Shown piece after piece: positions 1-9,296 of a stretch of 64,000 nt of DNA (the stretch's first letter is position 1; each line of letters begins with the position of its first letter). The notes under the pieces were generated by a model that was not told where the DNA came from, searched no databases, and saw nothing but the letters and a program-made list of their open reading frames with translations. The translations under genes and the position numbers were made by a program. The stretch lies in the NCBI RefSeq assembly GCF_001766675.1, contig NZ_MJLT01000001.1:610120-674119 (forward strand), in the 5' to 3' direction. Origin of the DNA: Arthrobacter sp. SW1. Lineage in GTDB: Bacteria > Actinomycetota > Actinomycetes > Actinomycetales > Micrococcaceae.

Positions 1-1
1 G

Positions 2-235
2 ACAACGGTCCCGGCCGCGGGATACATCGCCGTGGCGCTGGTGCTGGGCGAGGGCAGCAAGGCCGCGGGCTCCGCCGTGCAGTTGGTGCTCAACCTGCTC
101 GGCATCGTGCTTGCCGCAGCCGCGGTGCTCCTGTTCTTCAAGGTCACGCAGCGCCGGTATGAGGCGAAGCGCCTCCTCAGCAAAGCCCCCGCGCCCCGCC
201 GGAAACCGGGCGCTCCGCGGCCGCACCGCCACTGA
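2..235 (+). CDS. DUF389 family membrane protein, C-terminal end
   Basis: Only the last 77 codons are inside the window, because the open frame runs off the left edge without a start. The visible part has a TVPAAGYIAVALVLGEG stretch followed by a hydrophobic membrane helix (LVLNLLGIVLAAAAVLLFF) and a short basic, proline-rich cytoplasmic tail. Small, proline and glycine residues before the last helix are typical of the end of DUF389 (TIGR00341-like) membrane proteins, whose function is unknown. The family call rests on remembered similarity of this short segment and is moderate. Confidence 0.6.
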   Translation, partial: TTVPAAGYIAVALVLGEGSKAAGSAVQLVLNLLGIVLAAAAVLLFFKVTQRRYEAKRLLSKAPAPRRKPGAPRPHRH

Positions 236-284
236 CTCTTACCTCTCCGAACGGAATCTTCCGGCGAGTCGTACTTCACGGTGC

Positions 285-311
285 ACACTATTGCGCATTG
301 CATAGTAGTGT
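285..311. promoter_or_regulatory. Candidate PadR operator upstream of the first padR gene
   Basis: Nested inverted repeats are visible: ACACTA (285-290) with TAGTGT (306-311), and ACTAT (287-291) with ATAGT (302-306). A TGCATAG-like word recurs just downstream. PadR regulators commonly bind such partly symmetric sites at their own promoters, so autoregulation is inferred from position. Confidence 0.4.
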
Positions 312-344
312 CTGCTGCATAGCAAGCAAGCGACTGGAGAAACC

Positions 345-725
345 ATGGATTCGACGCAACTTCTCAAAGGGGTCCTGGACGTGGCGGTGCTGGCCGTGCT
401 GAACCGGGAGGACGGATACGGGTACGACGTCGTCCGGCGGCTCCGCGCGGCCGGTTTGGAAGACGTCGGGGACGCCTCGGTCTACGGCACCTTGCGCCGC
501 CTGTACGCCAACGGCGCCCTGACCAGCTACGTGGTGCCCTCGGAAGGCGGCCCGCACCGCAAGTACTACGGCATCAACGAGCACGGCAAGTCCGTGCTCA
601 GCATCCAAAGCAAGGGCTGGCAGGACTTCGCCCGCAGCATGGACCGGCTGCTGTCCGATGCCCCGCTCCCCGCCACCAACCTTCCGGCCGCCGCCGGCAG
701 CAACACCTTGGAGGACAAGAAATGA
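345..725 (+). CDS. PadR family transcriptional regulator
   Basis: A 126-residue protein with the PadR winged-helix signature: DGYGYDVVRRLRAAG at about residues 24-38, then ASVYGTLRRLYANGAL and the wing segment PHRKYYGINEHGK. The family consists of DNA-binding repressors that usually control the neighbouring membrane or transport gene. The stop overlaps the start of the next gene as ATGA, so the two are translationally coupled. The partner carries a HAAS-like N-terminus, a common companion of PadR regulators, so the pair is probably a regulatory unit sensing an envelope signal. The ligand is unknown. Confidence 0.88.
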   Translation: MDSTQLLKGVLDVAVLAVLNREDGYGYDVVRRLRAAGLEDVGDASVYGTLRRLYANGALTSYVVPSEGGPHRKYYGINEHGKSVLSIQSKGWQDFARSMDRLLSDAPLPATNLPAAAGSNTLEDKK

Positions 726-1729
726 CCAGCTCACAGACCGTTCCGGCCATGGTCGCTGCGTACGCGGAATCTGTGCGCCGCGAACTGGACGACCTCGCAG
801 CAGCCGACGTCGATGACCTCACCGAAGGCCTCGAAGCCGACCTCATGGAGCAGTTCCAGGAATCCGGCGCGGTTCCGGCGCTCTCCCCCATGGCCTATGC
901 CGCCGAACTCCGCAGTTCCGCCGGCCTGCCCGAACGCAACGCGTCCGGAGCTGCCAACAAGGGACCGGGACTTCGGGACAGCTTCCGGAAGGCTGGTGTT
1001 GATTTCCTGGCGCGTGTCCGGGCCAATCCGGCGTCCAACGCCGTGCTCGAGTTCTTCATTAAGCTGCGACCGGTGTGGTGGCTGCTGCGGGCGTGGGCGA
1101 TCTTCCAGATTGTCGTCATTCCGTTCAACGGAAAATCCTTCGCATATGTCCCCCGAGGCTTTGCCGCGTGGGCGTTCTTGCTGCTGCTTACAGTCCTCAG
1201 CGTCCATTGGGGAAGCCGCCCCAAGCCCCAGCGCGCTTGGTTGCGGCGGACCCTTTGGACAGCCAACGCGCTAAGCGTCGCCCTCATCATCATGATCCTG
1301 CCAGGCACTGCGTTTCATCTGCTGACGACGCCCAACAACCCGCCCAGCGACTACAACTCCGGTTACATCCCGCCACTGAGCGTGAACGGCGCAAGCGTCG
1401 AGCACGTCTTCGTGTACGACAAGGACGGACACCTCCTCCGGGATGTCCGCTTCTACGACCAGGACGGTCATCCGCTGGACATGCCGTTGCCGGACGGCCT
1501 CACCGCCCCGGACCAGCTTCCGGCCGATCTGGCTCCCGGCGAACCCTTCGAGCCGCACCCGGATCCTTACAACCAGGCAGTCCCAAGTACCCAGGCGACC
1601 GCCGGCTCCCCGACCCCGAGCCCCACCGCGACGGAAAGCGGCAGCCCGGCACCGTCGTCGTCGGCTGCTCCCACGGCCTCGACCCCGGCAGGCAAGGCGA
1701 GCCCGGTCCCGACCGTAAGCGGCAAGTAG
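722..1729 (+). CDS. PadR-linked membrane protein with HAAS-like N-terminus
   Basis: A 335-residue protein. Residues about 10-50 (YAESVRRELDDLAAADVDDL...) resemble the small helical HAAS domain found in membrane proteins encoded next to PadR regulators. Three hydrophobic segments follow around residues 120-205, including GFAAWAFLLLLTVLSVHW and ALSVALIIMILPGTAFHLL. The outer part has two YDxDGH repeats (VYDKDGHLL, FYDQDGHPL) and a long Pro/Thr/Ser/Ala tail typical of secreted linkers. It overlaps padR by four bases. It may sense or transmit an envelope signal, but no enzymatic motif is visible. The HAAS assignment is inference. Confidence 0.65.
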   Translation: MTSSQTVPAMVAAYAESVRRELDDLAAADVDDLTEGLEADLMEQFQESGAVPALSPMAYAAELRSSAGLPERNASGAANKGPGLRDSFRKAGVDFLARVRANPASNAVLEFFIKLRPVWWLLRAWAIFQIVVIPFNGKSFAYVPRGFAAWAFLLLLTVLSVHWGSRPKPQRAWLRRTLWTANALSVALIIMILPGTAFHLLTTPNNPPSDYNSGYIPPLSVNGASVEHVFVYDKDGHLLRDVRFYDQDGHPLDMPLPDGLTAPDQLPADLAPGEPFEPHPDPYNQAVPSTQATAGSPTPSPTATESGSPAPSSSAAPTASTPAGKASPVPTVSGK

Positions 1730-1734
1730 ACAGC

Positions 1735-1771
1735 AAAAGGCCCGGCCCCCGCGAGGGGAACCGGGCCTTTT
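1735..1771. terminator. Bidirectional terminator between membrane gene and groEL
   Basis: AAAAGGCCCGG (1735-1745) pairs perfectly with CCGGGCCTTTT (1761-1771), with an inner CCCC-GCGA-GGGG hairpin. A-run on one side and T-run on the other suit both converging transcripts. Confidence 0.85.
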
Positions 1772-1783
1772 CACGCGGAAACG

Positions 1784-3409
<1,626 letters not shown>

Positions 3410-3422
3410 TCAAGACGGAAAA

Positions 3423-3469
3423 CCCGCACCGCGGGCGGCCGGAGAATCCGGTCCGGCCTGCGGTGCGGG
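3423..3469 (-). other. Hairpin in the groES-groEL gap, terminator-like
   Basis: CCCGCACCGC (3423-3432) pairs perfectly with GCGGTGCGGG (3460-3469), and the enclosed bases hold further GGCCGG/CCGG pairing. On the transcribed strand the hairpin is followed at once by TTTTCC. It could act as a partial terminator or as an RNA-processing and stability element that sets the GroES:GroEL ratio. Role is inferred. Confidence 0.6.
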
Positions 3470-3479
3470 GTCCAGGGAG

Positions 3480-3776
3480 TTACTTGACGACGATCGCGAG
3501 GACGTCGCGGGCGGACAGCACGAGGTACTCGGAGCCACCGGTCTTGACTTCGGTTCCGCCGTACTTGGAGTAGATGACGACGTCGCCGACTGCGACGTCG
3601 ACCGGCACGCGGTTGCCGTTGTCATCGAAGCGGCCGGGGCCTACTGCGACAACTTCGCCTTCCTGCGGCTTTTCCTGGGCGGAGTCCGGGATGACCAGGC
3701 CGGAAGCGGTGGTCTGCTCGGCTTCGAGCGGGCGGACAACGATGCGATCCTCGAGAGGCTTAATGGAGACCGACAC
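3480..3776 (-). CDS. groES: Co-chaperonin GroES (10 kDa)
   Basis: A 98-residue protein that caps the GroEL cavity as a heptamer. It begins [21 protein letters not shown] and has the family features: a mobile loop ([19 protein letters not shown]), the GxV.AVGPGR segment and a [10 protein letters not shown] stretch. The GTG at 3776 is chosen over a longer in-frame extension because it gives the family length and has an AAAGGAG ribosome binding site about ten bases upstream. It is first gene of the groES-groEL operon behind two CIRCE operators, so heat-shock control by HrcA is expected. Confidence 0.97.
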   Translation of the reverse strand: MSVSIKPLEDRIVVRPLEAEQTTASGLVIPDSAQEKPQEGEVVAVGPGRFDDNGNRVPVDVAVGDVVIYSKYGGTEVKTGGSEYLVLSARDVLAIVVK

Positions 3777-3877
3777 TCGGATCTCTCCTTTACGTGAGGT
3801 AGTACGTGGACTATCAAACCAGGGGTGCCGTAGCGGGCTTGCCGTCGTCGCGGTGCCGGCAAGTGCCTTCGGCGTGA

Positions 3878-3904
3878 TTAGCACCCTCCATGGGAGAGTG
3901 CTAA
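3878..3904. promoter_or_regulatory. CIRCE operator 1 (HrcA site) of groESL
   Basis: TTAGCACCC (3878-3886), nine bases, then GAGTGCTAA (3896-3904). This differs by one base from the CIRCE consensus TTAGCACTC-N9-GAGTGCTAA bound by the heat-shock repressor HrcA. It covers the predicted transcription start. Confidence 0.93.
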
Positions 3905-3908
3905 TCAG

Positions 3909-3937
3909 ACTCTATGCAAGCGTTAGCACTCGGTCAA
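3909..3937 (-). promoter_or_regulatory. groESL promoter
   Basis: On the minus strand TTGACC (3937-3932) is followed after exactly 17 bases by TAGAGT (3914-3909). Spacing and hexamers fit a principal sigma-factor promoter. The -35 box lies inside the spacer of CIRCE 2, and the start point should fall in CIRCE 1, so HrcA binding at either site would block it. Confidence 0.75.
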
Positions 3938-3949
3938 GGTGAGTGCCAG
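3923..3949. promoter_or_regulatory. CIRCE operator 2 (HrcA site) of groESL
   Basis: TTAGCACTC (3923-3931), nine bases, then GAGTGCCAG (3941-3949). The first half is a perfect CIRCE arm; the second has two mismatches. It begins 18 bp upstream of the end of CIRCE 1. Confidence 0.85.
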
Positions 3950-3964
3950 CGTTTCGTCCCGTGG

Positions 3965-4384
3965 CTAACGGCCGGCCAGGTCCTCGAAGTCCACGTCCTC
4001 GCCATTGTCCTCCTCGTCGTCCGGCACCGCGCTCCGGTTCAGGTAGAGCAAAACGCCGCCGGCAATGGCGGAAGCGGCGGACACCAGCAGGACAATAAGC
4101 GCCCCGATCCGGACCCCGGAATAGCTTTCGCGGATGTCCCGGGCTTCATCGGTGGCGTCCTGGACACTCTTGCCGGTCATCGAATAGGTGGCGGCGTTGA
4201 AGGAATCGAGGAAGAAGACGATCACCAGGAGCGCGACACATACGACGGCGACGGCGGCACCGGCGATGGCGGCGGGCTTCGCGTACGGGGCAAGGCGGGC
4301 TGCGAAACCGCCGGCCGGCCGCGGTGTGCCGCCCGGCGCGTTGGGGGTCGGGCTGTCGGGCTGGCGGCTGGTGCTGTCTTCCAT
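3965..4384 (-). CDS. Small two-helix membrane protein of unknown function
   Basis: A 139-residue protein starting MEDSTSRQPDSP. This ATG is preferred to a longer in-frame extension because that extension would run into the divergent neighbour and looks non-coding. It has a Pro-rich cytoplasmic N-terminus, a first membrane helix at about 38-59, a roughly 35-residue polar segment (TYSMTGKSVQDATDEARDIRESYSG), a second helix at about 93-115, and an acidic tail (DDEEDNGEDVDFEDL). No family is recognised. It lies just upstream of, and in the same direction as, the groESL promoter and is divergent from the methyltransferase gene. Confidence 0.7.
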   Translation of the reverse strand: MEDSTSRQPDSPTPNAPGGTPRPAGGFAARLAPYAKPAAIAGAAVAVVCVALLVIVFFLDSFNAATYSMTGKSVQDATDEARDIRESYSGVRIGALIVLLVSAASAIAGGVLLYLNRSAVPDDEEDNGEDVDFEDLAGR

Positions 4385-4449
4385 GCACTCAACCCTATCG
4401 GCAGGGAACCGGCGGCGCCTGTGCGCCACCGGGAAGTAGGCTGGATGGC

Positions 4450-5688
4450 ATGCCCAGCAGCCACCAGGACCACATTGCCCCCTTGCTGACCACCGAAGGC
4501 TGGGAGCTTCTCGCTTCGCTGGGCCCGTACAGCGAGAGCGATTCACTGACCTTGAATTCGAGCCTCCGCAAGGCCGGCCACTCCCCCGAGCTGGTGTCCG
4601 CCGTCCTCACCCAGTCCCGGCTGCGGACCAAGGCGGAGGCAAAGTTCGGGGAGTTCGCCCGGCAGATGCTCTTCACCCAGGCAGGCCTGGAACAAGCCAC
4701 CCGCCTGGCCGTGGCCGCCCGCCACGCGGCACGCTTCGCCTCCGCCGGCACCCGCCATGTGGCGGACCTGGGCTGCGGACTGGGCGCCGACTCCATGGCC
4801 TTGGCTTCGCTGGACATCCCGGTCACCGCCGTTGAACTCGACGAAACCACCGCGGCCTGCGCCACCATCAACCTCATGCCGTTCCCGCACGCCTCCGTGG
4901 TGCACTCGGATGCCACCTCCGTTCCCTTGGACGGGATCGACGGCGTGTGGCTGGATCCCGCGCGCCGCACTACCTCCACCTCGGGCACCACCCGGATCTG
5001 GGACCCCGAGGAGTTCTCGCCGCCGCTGTCCTTCGTGGAGTCCCTGGCGGCGTCCGGCAAATCCGTGGGCGTCAAGATGGGCCCGGGCCTGCCCCACGAG
5101 CTGGTTCCAACGGGCTGCGAAGCGCAATGGGTGTCCGTGGCCGGAGACGTCACCGAGGTGACACTCTGGTTCAACAAGGTGGCCCGTCCGGGCATCCGGC
5201 GCGCTGCCCTGCTGCTCGGTCCACGGGGCGCCGCAGAGATCACCAGCTCCAAAGATTTCGACGGCGGGCCGGTGCCCGAAGTGGGACCGGTGGAGGGCTA
5301 CCTCTACGAACCGGACGGTGCGGTGATCCGCGCGGGCCTGGTGGCCGACGTCGCGCTCCAGCTGGGCGGGCACCTGCTGGACGAACACATCGCCTACATC
5401 TGCGCCCCGGAATTGGTGGACACGCCCTTTGCCCGCGCCTACAAGGTACTGGACACCATGCCGCTGAATGTGAAGGCACTCAAGGCCTGGGTGAAGGCGC
5501 ACGGCATCACCAGCCTCGAAATCAAGAAGCGCGGCGTGTCGATGACACCGGAAGAACTCAGGAAGCAGCTGCTTCCGGGTACCTCGAAGCCGAAGTCCGG
5601 CGCGAAAGGCAAGGCGGGCAAGGCCGCCACGCTAGTCCTGACGCGGATCGGCGACGAGCGGGTCGCCGTCGTCGTCGAAGCAGCCTGA
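4450..5688 (+). CDS. THUMP-like class I SAM-dependent methyltransferase
   Basis: A 412-residue protein. A helical N-terminal region (about 1-95) precedes a Rossmann methyltransferase core with motif I DLGCGLGAD at about residues 106-114, an acidic residue at the end of strand 2 (VTAVELDE) and WLDPARRT as a motif-IV-like segment. The C-terminal third (LNVKALKAWVKAHGITSLEIKKRGV) matches the THUMP-like domain attached to this actinobacterial family, suggesting an RNA substrate, although the target is unknown. The ATG at 4450 is chosen over an upstream frame extension that overlaps the divergent gene. Confidence 0.82.
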   Translation: MPSSHQDHIAPLLTTEGWELLASLGPYSESDSLTLNSSLRKAGHSPELVSAVLTQSRLRTKAEAKFGEFARQMLFTQAGLEQATRLAVAARHAARFASAGTRHVADLGCGLGADSMALASLDIPVTAVELDETTAACATINLMPFPHASVVHSDATSVPLDGIDGVWLDPARRTTSTSGTTRIWDPEEFSPPLSFVESLAASGKSVGVKMGPGLPHELVPTGCEAQWVSVAGDVTEVTLWFNKVARPGIRRAALLLGPRGAAEITSSKDFDGGPVPEVGPVEGYLYEPDGAVIRAGLVADVALQLGGHLLDEHIAYICAPELVDTPFARAYKVLDTMPLNVKALKAWVKAHGITSLEIKKRGVSMTPEELRKQLLPGTSKPKSGAKGKAGKAATLVLTRIGDERVAVVVEAA

Positions 5689-5706
5689 CAGCCGGGCCAG
5701 CGGCCC

Positions 5707-6525
5707 CTACTGCTCCCGCACGAAAGCTTCCGCCGCGGACACCTGCGCCGCGGTGGGCGTAATGCCGGTGTAGAGGACGAACTGTTCGAGGGCCTGGATG
5801 GTGGCGACCTCGGCGCCGCTGATCACGGTCTTGTCGGCAGCGCGGCCCGCCTTGATGAGCGGGGTCTCGGCGGGAAGCGCGACGACGTCGAACACCACCT
5901 TCGCTGCCTCGATGGCCGTTTCCGGGAAGGACAGGGCGTCCGCTTCGGGACCGCCGGCCATGCCGATCGGCGTGATGTTGACGATGACGTCCGCCGTGCT
6001 GTCTCCAGGCTCGGCCTGCCAACCGAAGCCGTACAGGCCGGCGAGCGCGCGGCCGGCTTCTTCGTTGCGGGCCGCGATGGTGACCTTGGTGAAGCCGGCG
6101 TCCCGGAAGGCAGCGGCGGTGGCCTTGGCCATGCCGCCGGCGCCGCGCAGGAGGACGGTGGCGTCCGGGCTGATGCTGTTGCGCTCGATCAGCTGCGCAA
6201 TGGCGGTGTAGTCGGTGTTGTAGGCGGTCAGCACGCCGGAGTCGTTCACGATCGTGTTGACGGAGTCGATGGCCGAGGCGGAGGCGTCCATCTTGTCCAC
6301 GAGGGCGATGACGTCTTCCTTGTACGGCATGGAAACGGCGCAGCCGCGGATGCCGAGCCCGCGCACACCGGCGATCGCGTCACGCAGGTCCGTAGGCGCG
6401 AAAGCCTTGTAGATCCAGTTGAGCCCCAGTTCCTCGTAGAGGAAGTTGTGGAACCGCGTCCCGTTGTTGCTCGGCCGCGCCGAGAGCGAGATGCAGAGGG
6501 TCATGTCCTTGTTGAGGATCGGCAT
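5707..6525 (-). CDS. Shikimate dehydrogenase-like protein, HI0607/SDH-L type
   Basis: A 272-residue NAD(P)-dependent oxidoreductase of the AroE superfamily. The N-terminus (NKDMTLCISLSARPSNNGTRFHN) closely resembles the SDH-like group typified by Haemophilus HI0607, not the biosynthetic AroE. Substrate-site features are Ser13 and Ser15 (SLS), Lys69 in SMPYKE and Asp105 in AYNTD. The cofactor loop is RGAGGMAKA at about 127-135. It may oxidise shikimate or quinate poorly; the natural substrate of this group is uncertain. It converges on the methyltransferase gene with only 18 bp between them. Confidence 0.85.
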   Translation of the reverse strand: MPILNKDMTLCISLSARPSNNGTRFHNFLYEELGLNWIYKAFAPTDLRDAIAGVRGLGIRGCAVSMPYKEDVIALVDKMDASASAIDSVNTIVNDSGVLTAYNTDYTAIAQLIERNSISPDATVLLRGAGGMAKATAAAFRDAGFTKVTIAARNEEAGRALAGLYGFGWQAEPGDSTADVIVNITPIGMAGGPEADALSFPETAIEAAKVVFDVVALPAETPLIKAGRAADKTVISGAEVATIQALEQFVLYTGITPTAAQVSAAEAFVREQ

Positions 6526-6630
6526 GGTGTGGCTTCCTTTGGCTGGCAGGGACTCTCAGCCAAGCTTAGGCGTTTGCCCAAACGGCCGGTGCCCCATCCC
6601 CGGTGCACCGGCCGCCCCCAACGGTCCGCT

Positions 6631-6753
6631 TCAGCCCTGGCGGGCCTTGAAGCGCGGGTTCTTCTTGTTGATGACGAAGGTCTTTCCGCGGCGCCGCACC
6701 ACCTGGGCGCCCGGGATCTTCTTGAGTGCGCGCAGGGAATTCCTGACTTTCAT
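6631..6753 (-). CDS. rpmJ: Ribosomal protein bL36, zinc-free (type B) paralogue
   Basis: A 40-residue ribosomal large-subunit protein, [20 protein letters not shown]..., ending [12 protein letters not shown]. The four zinc ligands of the standard bL36 (CxxC, C, H) are all absent, which is the mark of the type B or YkgO form. Cells switch to such forms during zinc starvation to free ribosomal zinc. It has an AAAGGAG ribosome binding site and lies 40 bp downstream of the COG0523-like gene, behind a Zur-type box. The zinc-binding paralogue is also in this window at 58748-58861. Confidence 0.93.
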   Translation of the reverse strand: MKVRNSLRALKKIPGAQVVRRRGKTFVINKKNPRFKARQG

Positions 6754-6793
6754 GGTTCTCCTTTGTTTTCGTGCTGCTTGTTCCGGTGTCTGG

Positions 6794-7927
6794 TTACAGG
6801 GTTGCTTCGAGCTCGAACGGGTCCTCCAGCGCGCTGAAGTCCCGCTGCATTTCCTCTTCGGAAAGCGCACAGCCGTCCAGCAGTTCGCGGATTTCCGCGG
6901 CGTCCACGTCCTCGCCGCGGCCGGTGACGGCCAGGACTGTGCCACGGTCCCCGAAGCGCGGATGCCAGCTCAGGGCGGCATCGACGTCGAGGTTTCCCGC
7001 GGCGCCTGCGCCATCCTGCTCGGCGATCCACTGCCCGGTGCTCTCGAGCCACACCCGCGGCCCGATGCCCTGGACGGCGATCCGGGTCCGCGCCGCAGAG
7101 GCGATCCACAGGCGGCCGCGCATCCAATGCGAACCGGCCGCGAGCTGCGGGAGCGCATCGCGGAAGCGGCCCGGATGCAGCGGCCGTTCCACCTTGTGCA
7201 GGACCGTACGGAAGCAGCCGGTTTCGCATTCCAGCGGGACGCGGACGGAACCCAGCCGGGTGCGGGCGGCGGCTTCCCGGCCGTCATAACAGCCGGGGCG
7301 GAAACTGTCCGCGCGTCCGACGACGGCGGCGTGCGGCGCGAGCTGCGCCAGGAGTTCGGTGCCCTGCCGCCACGGCTCGCCGTCCTCGCGCGCCTCGCCA
7401 TCAATGCCCGCGCCGAGGCCGGAATGCAGCATGACGGTATCCGCGTGCGCGAGCTCGCCGACGAGGAATTCACCGCTGGTGCGTTCATCTTCGGGCATGG
7501 CGGTGAATCCGGATTCGTACAGGGTGTGTTTGTCCCAGATGTGGTCTTCCAGGTCTGCGGGGTCGATCGCCAGGACGGCGTTGTCGACGACGGCGGCCGG
7601 GCCCAGCCCGCGCTTGAGCTCGGTAACGGCCATATCCACGGACACTCCGGGTGGCAGGGCTAGCGCGGCGTGTTCATAGCCAAGACCGGCCAGCCGGTCC
7701 ACGGTGGGGACGACGTCGAGCCGGACCGTGCAGCTGAGGCAGCCGTGCTCCAGCACAGTTTCGGCCTGTTCGAGCAGTTGCCCGCCGCGGAAGATCCTGC
7801 GAAGGACCAAAGAGCCGTCGAGGAGGTCGTGGAAAACGACAACTGAGTCTGAATGCCCCCGGTCGAGCCGGCCGGCCGCGGCTTCCCGGCACCGGCTGTC
7901 CAGGGAACTGACAACGGAAAGATGCAT
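6794..7927 (-). CDS. COG0523 (CobW-like) protein lacking the P-loop
   Basis: A 377-residue protein with the general layout of COG0523 metal-handling GTPases: GCLSCTVR at about 62-69 corresponds to their CxCC-type metal site, and the C-terminal half ([32 protein letters not shown]...) matches a CobW C-terminal domain. The usual N-terminal Walker A (GxxGxGKTT) is missing; that position reads [15 protein letters not shown]. Similar P-loop-less proteins occur beside zinc-free ribosomal protein genes in other actinobacteria. Together with the Zur-type box 15 bp before the start, this points to zinc-limitation response. The ATG at 7927 has a TTGGAGC ribosome binding site. Confidence 0.82.
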   Translation of the reverse strand: MHLSVVSSLDSRCREAAAGRLDRGHSDSVVVFHDLLDGSLVLRRIFRGGQLLEQAETVLEHGCLSCTVRLDVVPTVDRLAGLGYEHAALALPPGVSVDMAVTELKRGLGPAAVVDNAVLAIDPADLEDHIWDKHTLYESGFTAMPEDERTSGEFLVGELAHADTVMLHSGLGAGIDGEAREDGEPWRQGTELLAQLAPHAAVVGRADSFRPGCYDGREAAARTRLGSVRVPLECETGCFRTVLHKVERPLHPGRFRDALPQLAAGSHWMRGRLWIASAARTRIAVQGIGPRVWLESTGQWIAEQDGAGAAGNLDVDAALSWHPRFGDRGTVLAVTGRGEDVDAAEIRELLDGCALSEEEMQRDFSALEDPFELEATL

Positions 7928-7941
7928 TGCTCCAATGTATC

Positions 7942-7962
7942 TGCAAATCATTCTCATTAGCA
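7942..7962. promoter_or_regulatory. Zur-type operator
   Basis: On the minus strand the site reads TGCTAATGAG then AATGATTTGCA. Outer arms TGC-AAT and ATT-GCA are symmetric, and the AATGAGAATGATT core resembles actinobacterial Zur (zinc uptake regulator) boxes. Its place just upstream of a COG0523-like gene and zinc-free bL36 supports the call. Confidence 0.8.
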
Positions 7963-8109
7963 AAATGGCAAGGCCTGCAGCCCGGGTCGTTTTGCGTCAC
8001 GTCGCGGCTGCTGCGACAGGGAATCCGCGGGCTGCAATAGACTGAGGGAATCCGCTGAGGGCCCCACGGCGGGCGTTGCCCAGGGACCAGCTACTACGAG
8101 GGGACCTTC

Positions 8110-9252
8110 GTGCAGATTGATTTCGCTTCATCCAGGCAATCGACCCTGGGAGTGGAATGGGAGCTCGCGCTCGTCAATGCGCGCACCGGCGAACTGGTCT
8201 CGGTTGCCAATGAAGTCCTCCGCGGCGTAGCGGCACAGCATCCCGAACTGAACGAAGACGACGAACACCCGCACATCAAGCGCGAACTCCTGCTGAACAC
8301 CGTGGAACTGGTAACCGGAGTGTGCACGACGGTGCGCGACGCCAAGGACGACCTCGCCCGCTCACTGAAGGCCGTCCGCGAAGTCACCGATCCCATGGGC
8401 GTGGAACTCTTCTGCGCAGGCAGCCACCCTTTCAGCCCGCCGCAGCTGCAGCCCGTCACGGACAAAGAGCGCTACGCCAAGCTGATTGACCGCACCCAGT
8501 GGTGGGGGCGCCAGATGGTCATTTACGGAGTGCACGTCCACGTGGGCCTGAACCACCGCAACAAGGCACTTCCGGTGATGAACGCCTTGCTCAACTACAT
8601 GCCGCATTTCCAGGCATTGTCCGCTTCCAGCCCCTACTGGGGCGGCGAGGACACCGGCTACGCCTCCCAGCGCGCGCTCATGTTCCAGCAGCTCCCCACC
8701 GCCGGCCTGCCTTTCACCTTCAACTCGTGGGGCCAGTACGAAGACTACGTCCAGGACATGTTCACCACGGGAGTGATCGACGCCGGCAGCGAGATCCGCT
8801 GGGACATCCGGCCCGTGCCGGCCCTGGGCACCATCGAGATGCGCGTGTGCGACGGCCTGGCCACCCTCGAAGAAGTCGGCGCCATCGCCGCGCTCACGCA
8901 GTGCCTCGTGGAGGAGGCGTCCCAGCAGCTGGACGCCGGCTGGGCCATCCCCACCATGCCGCGCTGGTTCCTCAAGGAGAACAAGTGGCGGGCTGCCCGC
9001 TACGGCATGGACGCCATCATCATCCTGGATGCCCACGGCAACGAACAGCTGGTCACCGACCACCTCAAAGAGACCCTGGAACGGCTTGCCCCCGTGGCGG
9101 AAAAGCTGGGCTGCGAAGAGGAGCTGGCCGACGTCGCGAACATCATCGCGCGCGGGGCCGGATACCAGCGCCAGCGCCGCATTGCCGACGAACACGACGG
9201 CGACCTGCAGGCGGTAGTGTTGGACCTCGTCCAGCAGATGCGGGCGGGCTAA
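8110..9252 (+). CDS. ybdK: Carboxylate-amine ligase YbdK (glutamate-cysteine ligase family 2)
   Basis: A 380-residue member of the GCS2 family, which joins glutamate to cysteine with ATP, weakly in the E. coli protein. Family features visible are TLGVEWELALVN at about 11-22, the acidic and histidine-rich nucleotide site segments HPHIKRELL and VHVHVGLNH, and IRPVPALGTIEMRVCDG. Actinobacteria use mycothiol rather than glutathione, so the true product here is unclear. The GTG start has GAGGGGAC in front of it. It is monocistronic between a divergent zinc-response gene and vanW. Confidence 0.88.
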   Translation: MQIDFASSRQSTLGVEWELALVNARTGELVSVANEVLRGVAAQHPELNEDDEHPHIKRELLLNTVELVTGVCTTVRDAKDDLARSLKAVREVTDPMGVELFCAGSHPFSPPQLQPVTDKERYAKLIDRTQWWGRQMVIYGVHVHVGLNHRNKALPVMNALLNYMPHFQALSASSPYWGGEDTGYASQRALMFQQLPTAGLPFTFNSWGQYEDYVQDMFTTGVIDAGSEIRWDIRPVPALGTIEMRVCDGLATLEEVGAIAALTQCLVEEASQQLDAGWAIPTMPRWFLKENKWRAARYGMDAIIILDAHGNEQLVTDHLKETLERLAPVAEKLGCEEELADVANIIARGAGYQRQRRIADEHDGDLQAVVLDLVQQMRAG

Positions 9253-9296
9253 GCCGCCCGCGCCGCACGGCGAAAAATTTACATATTGGGGGAAAT

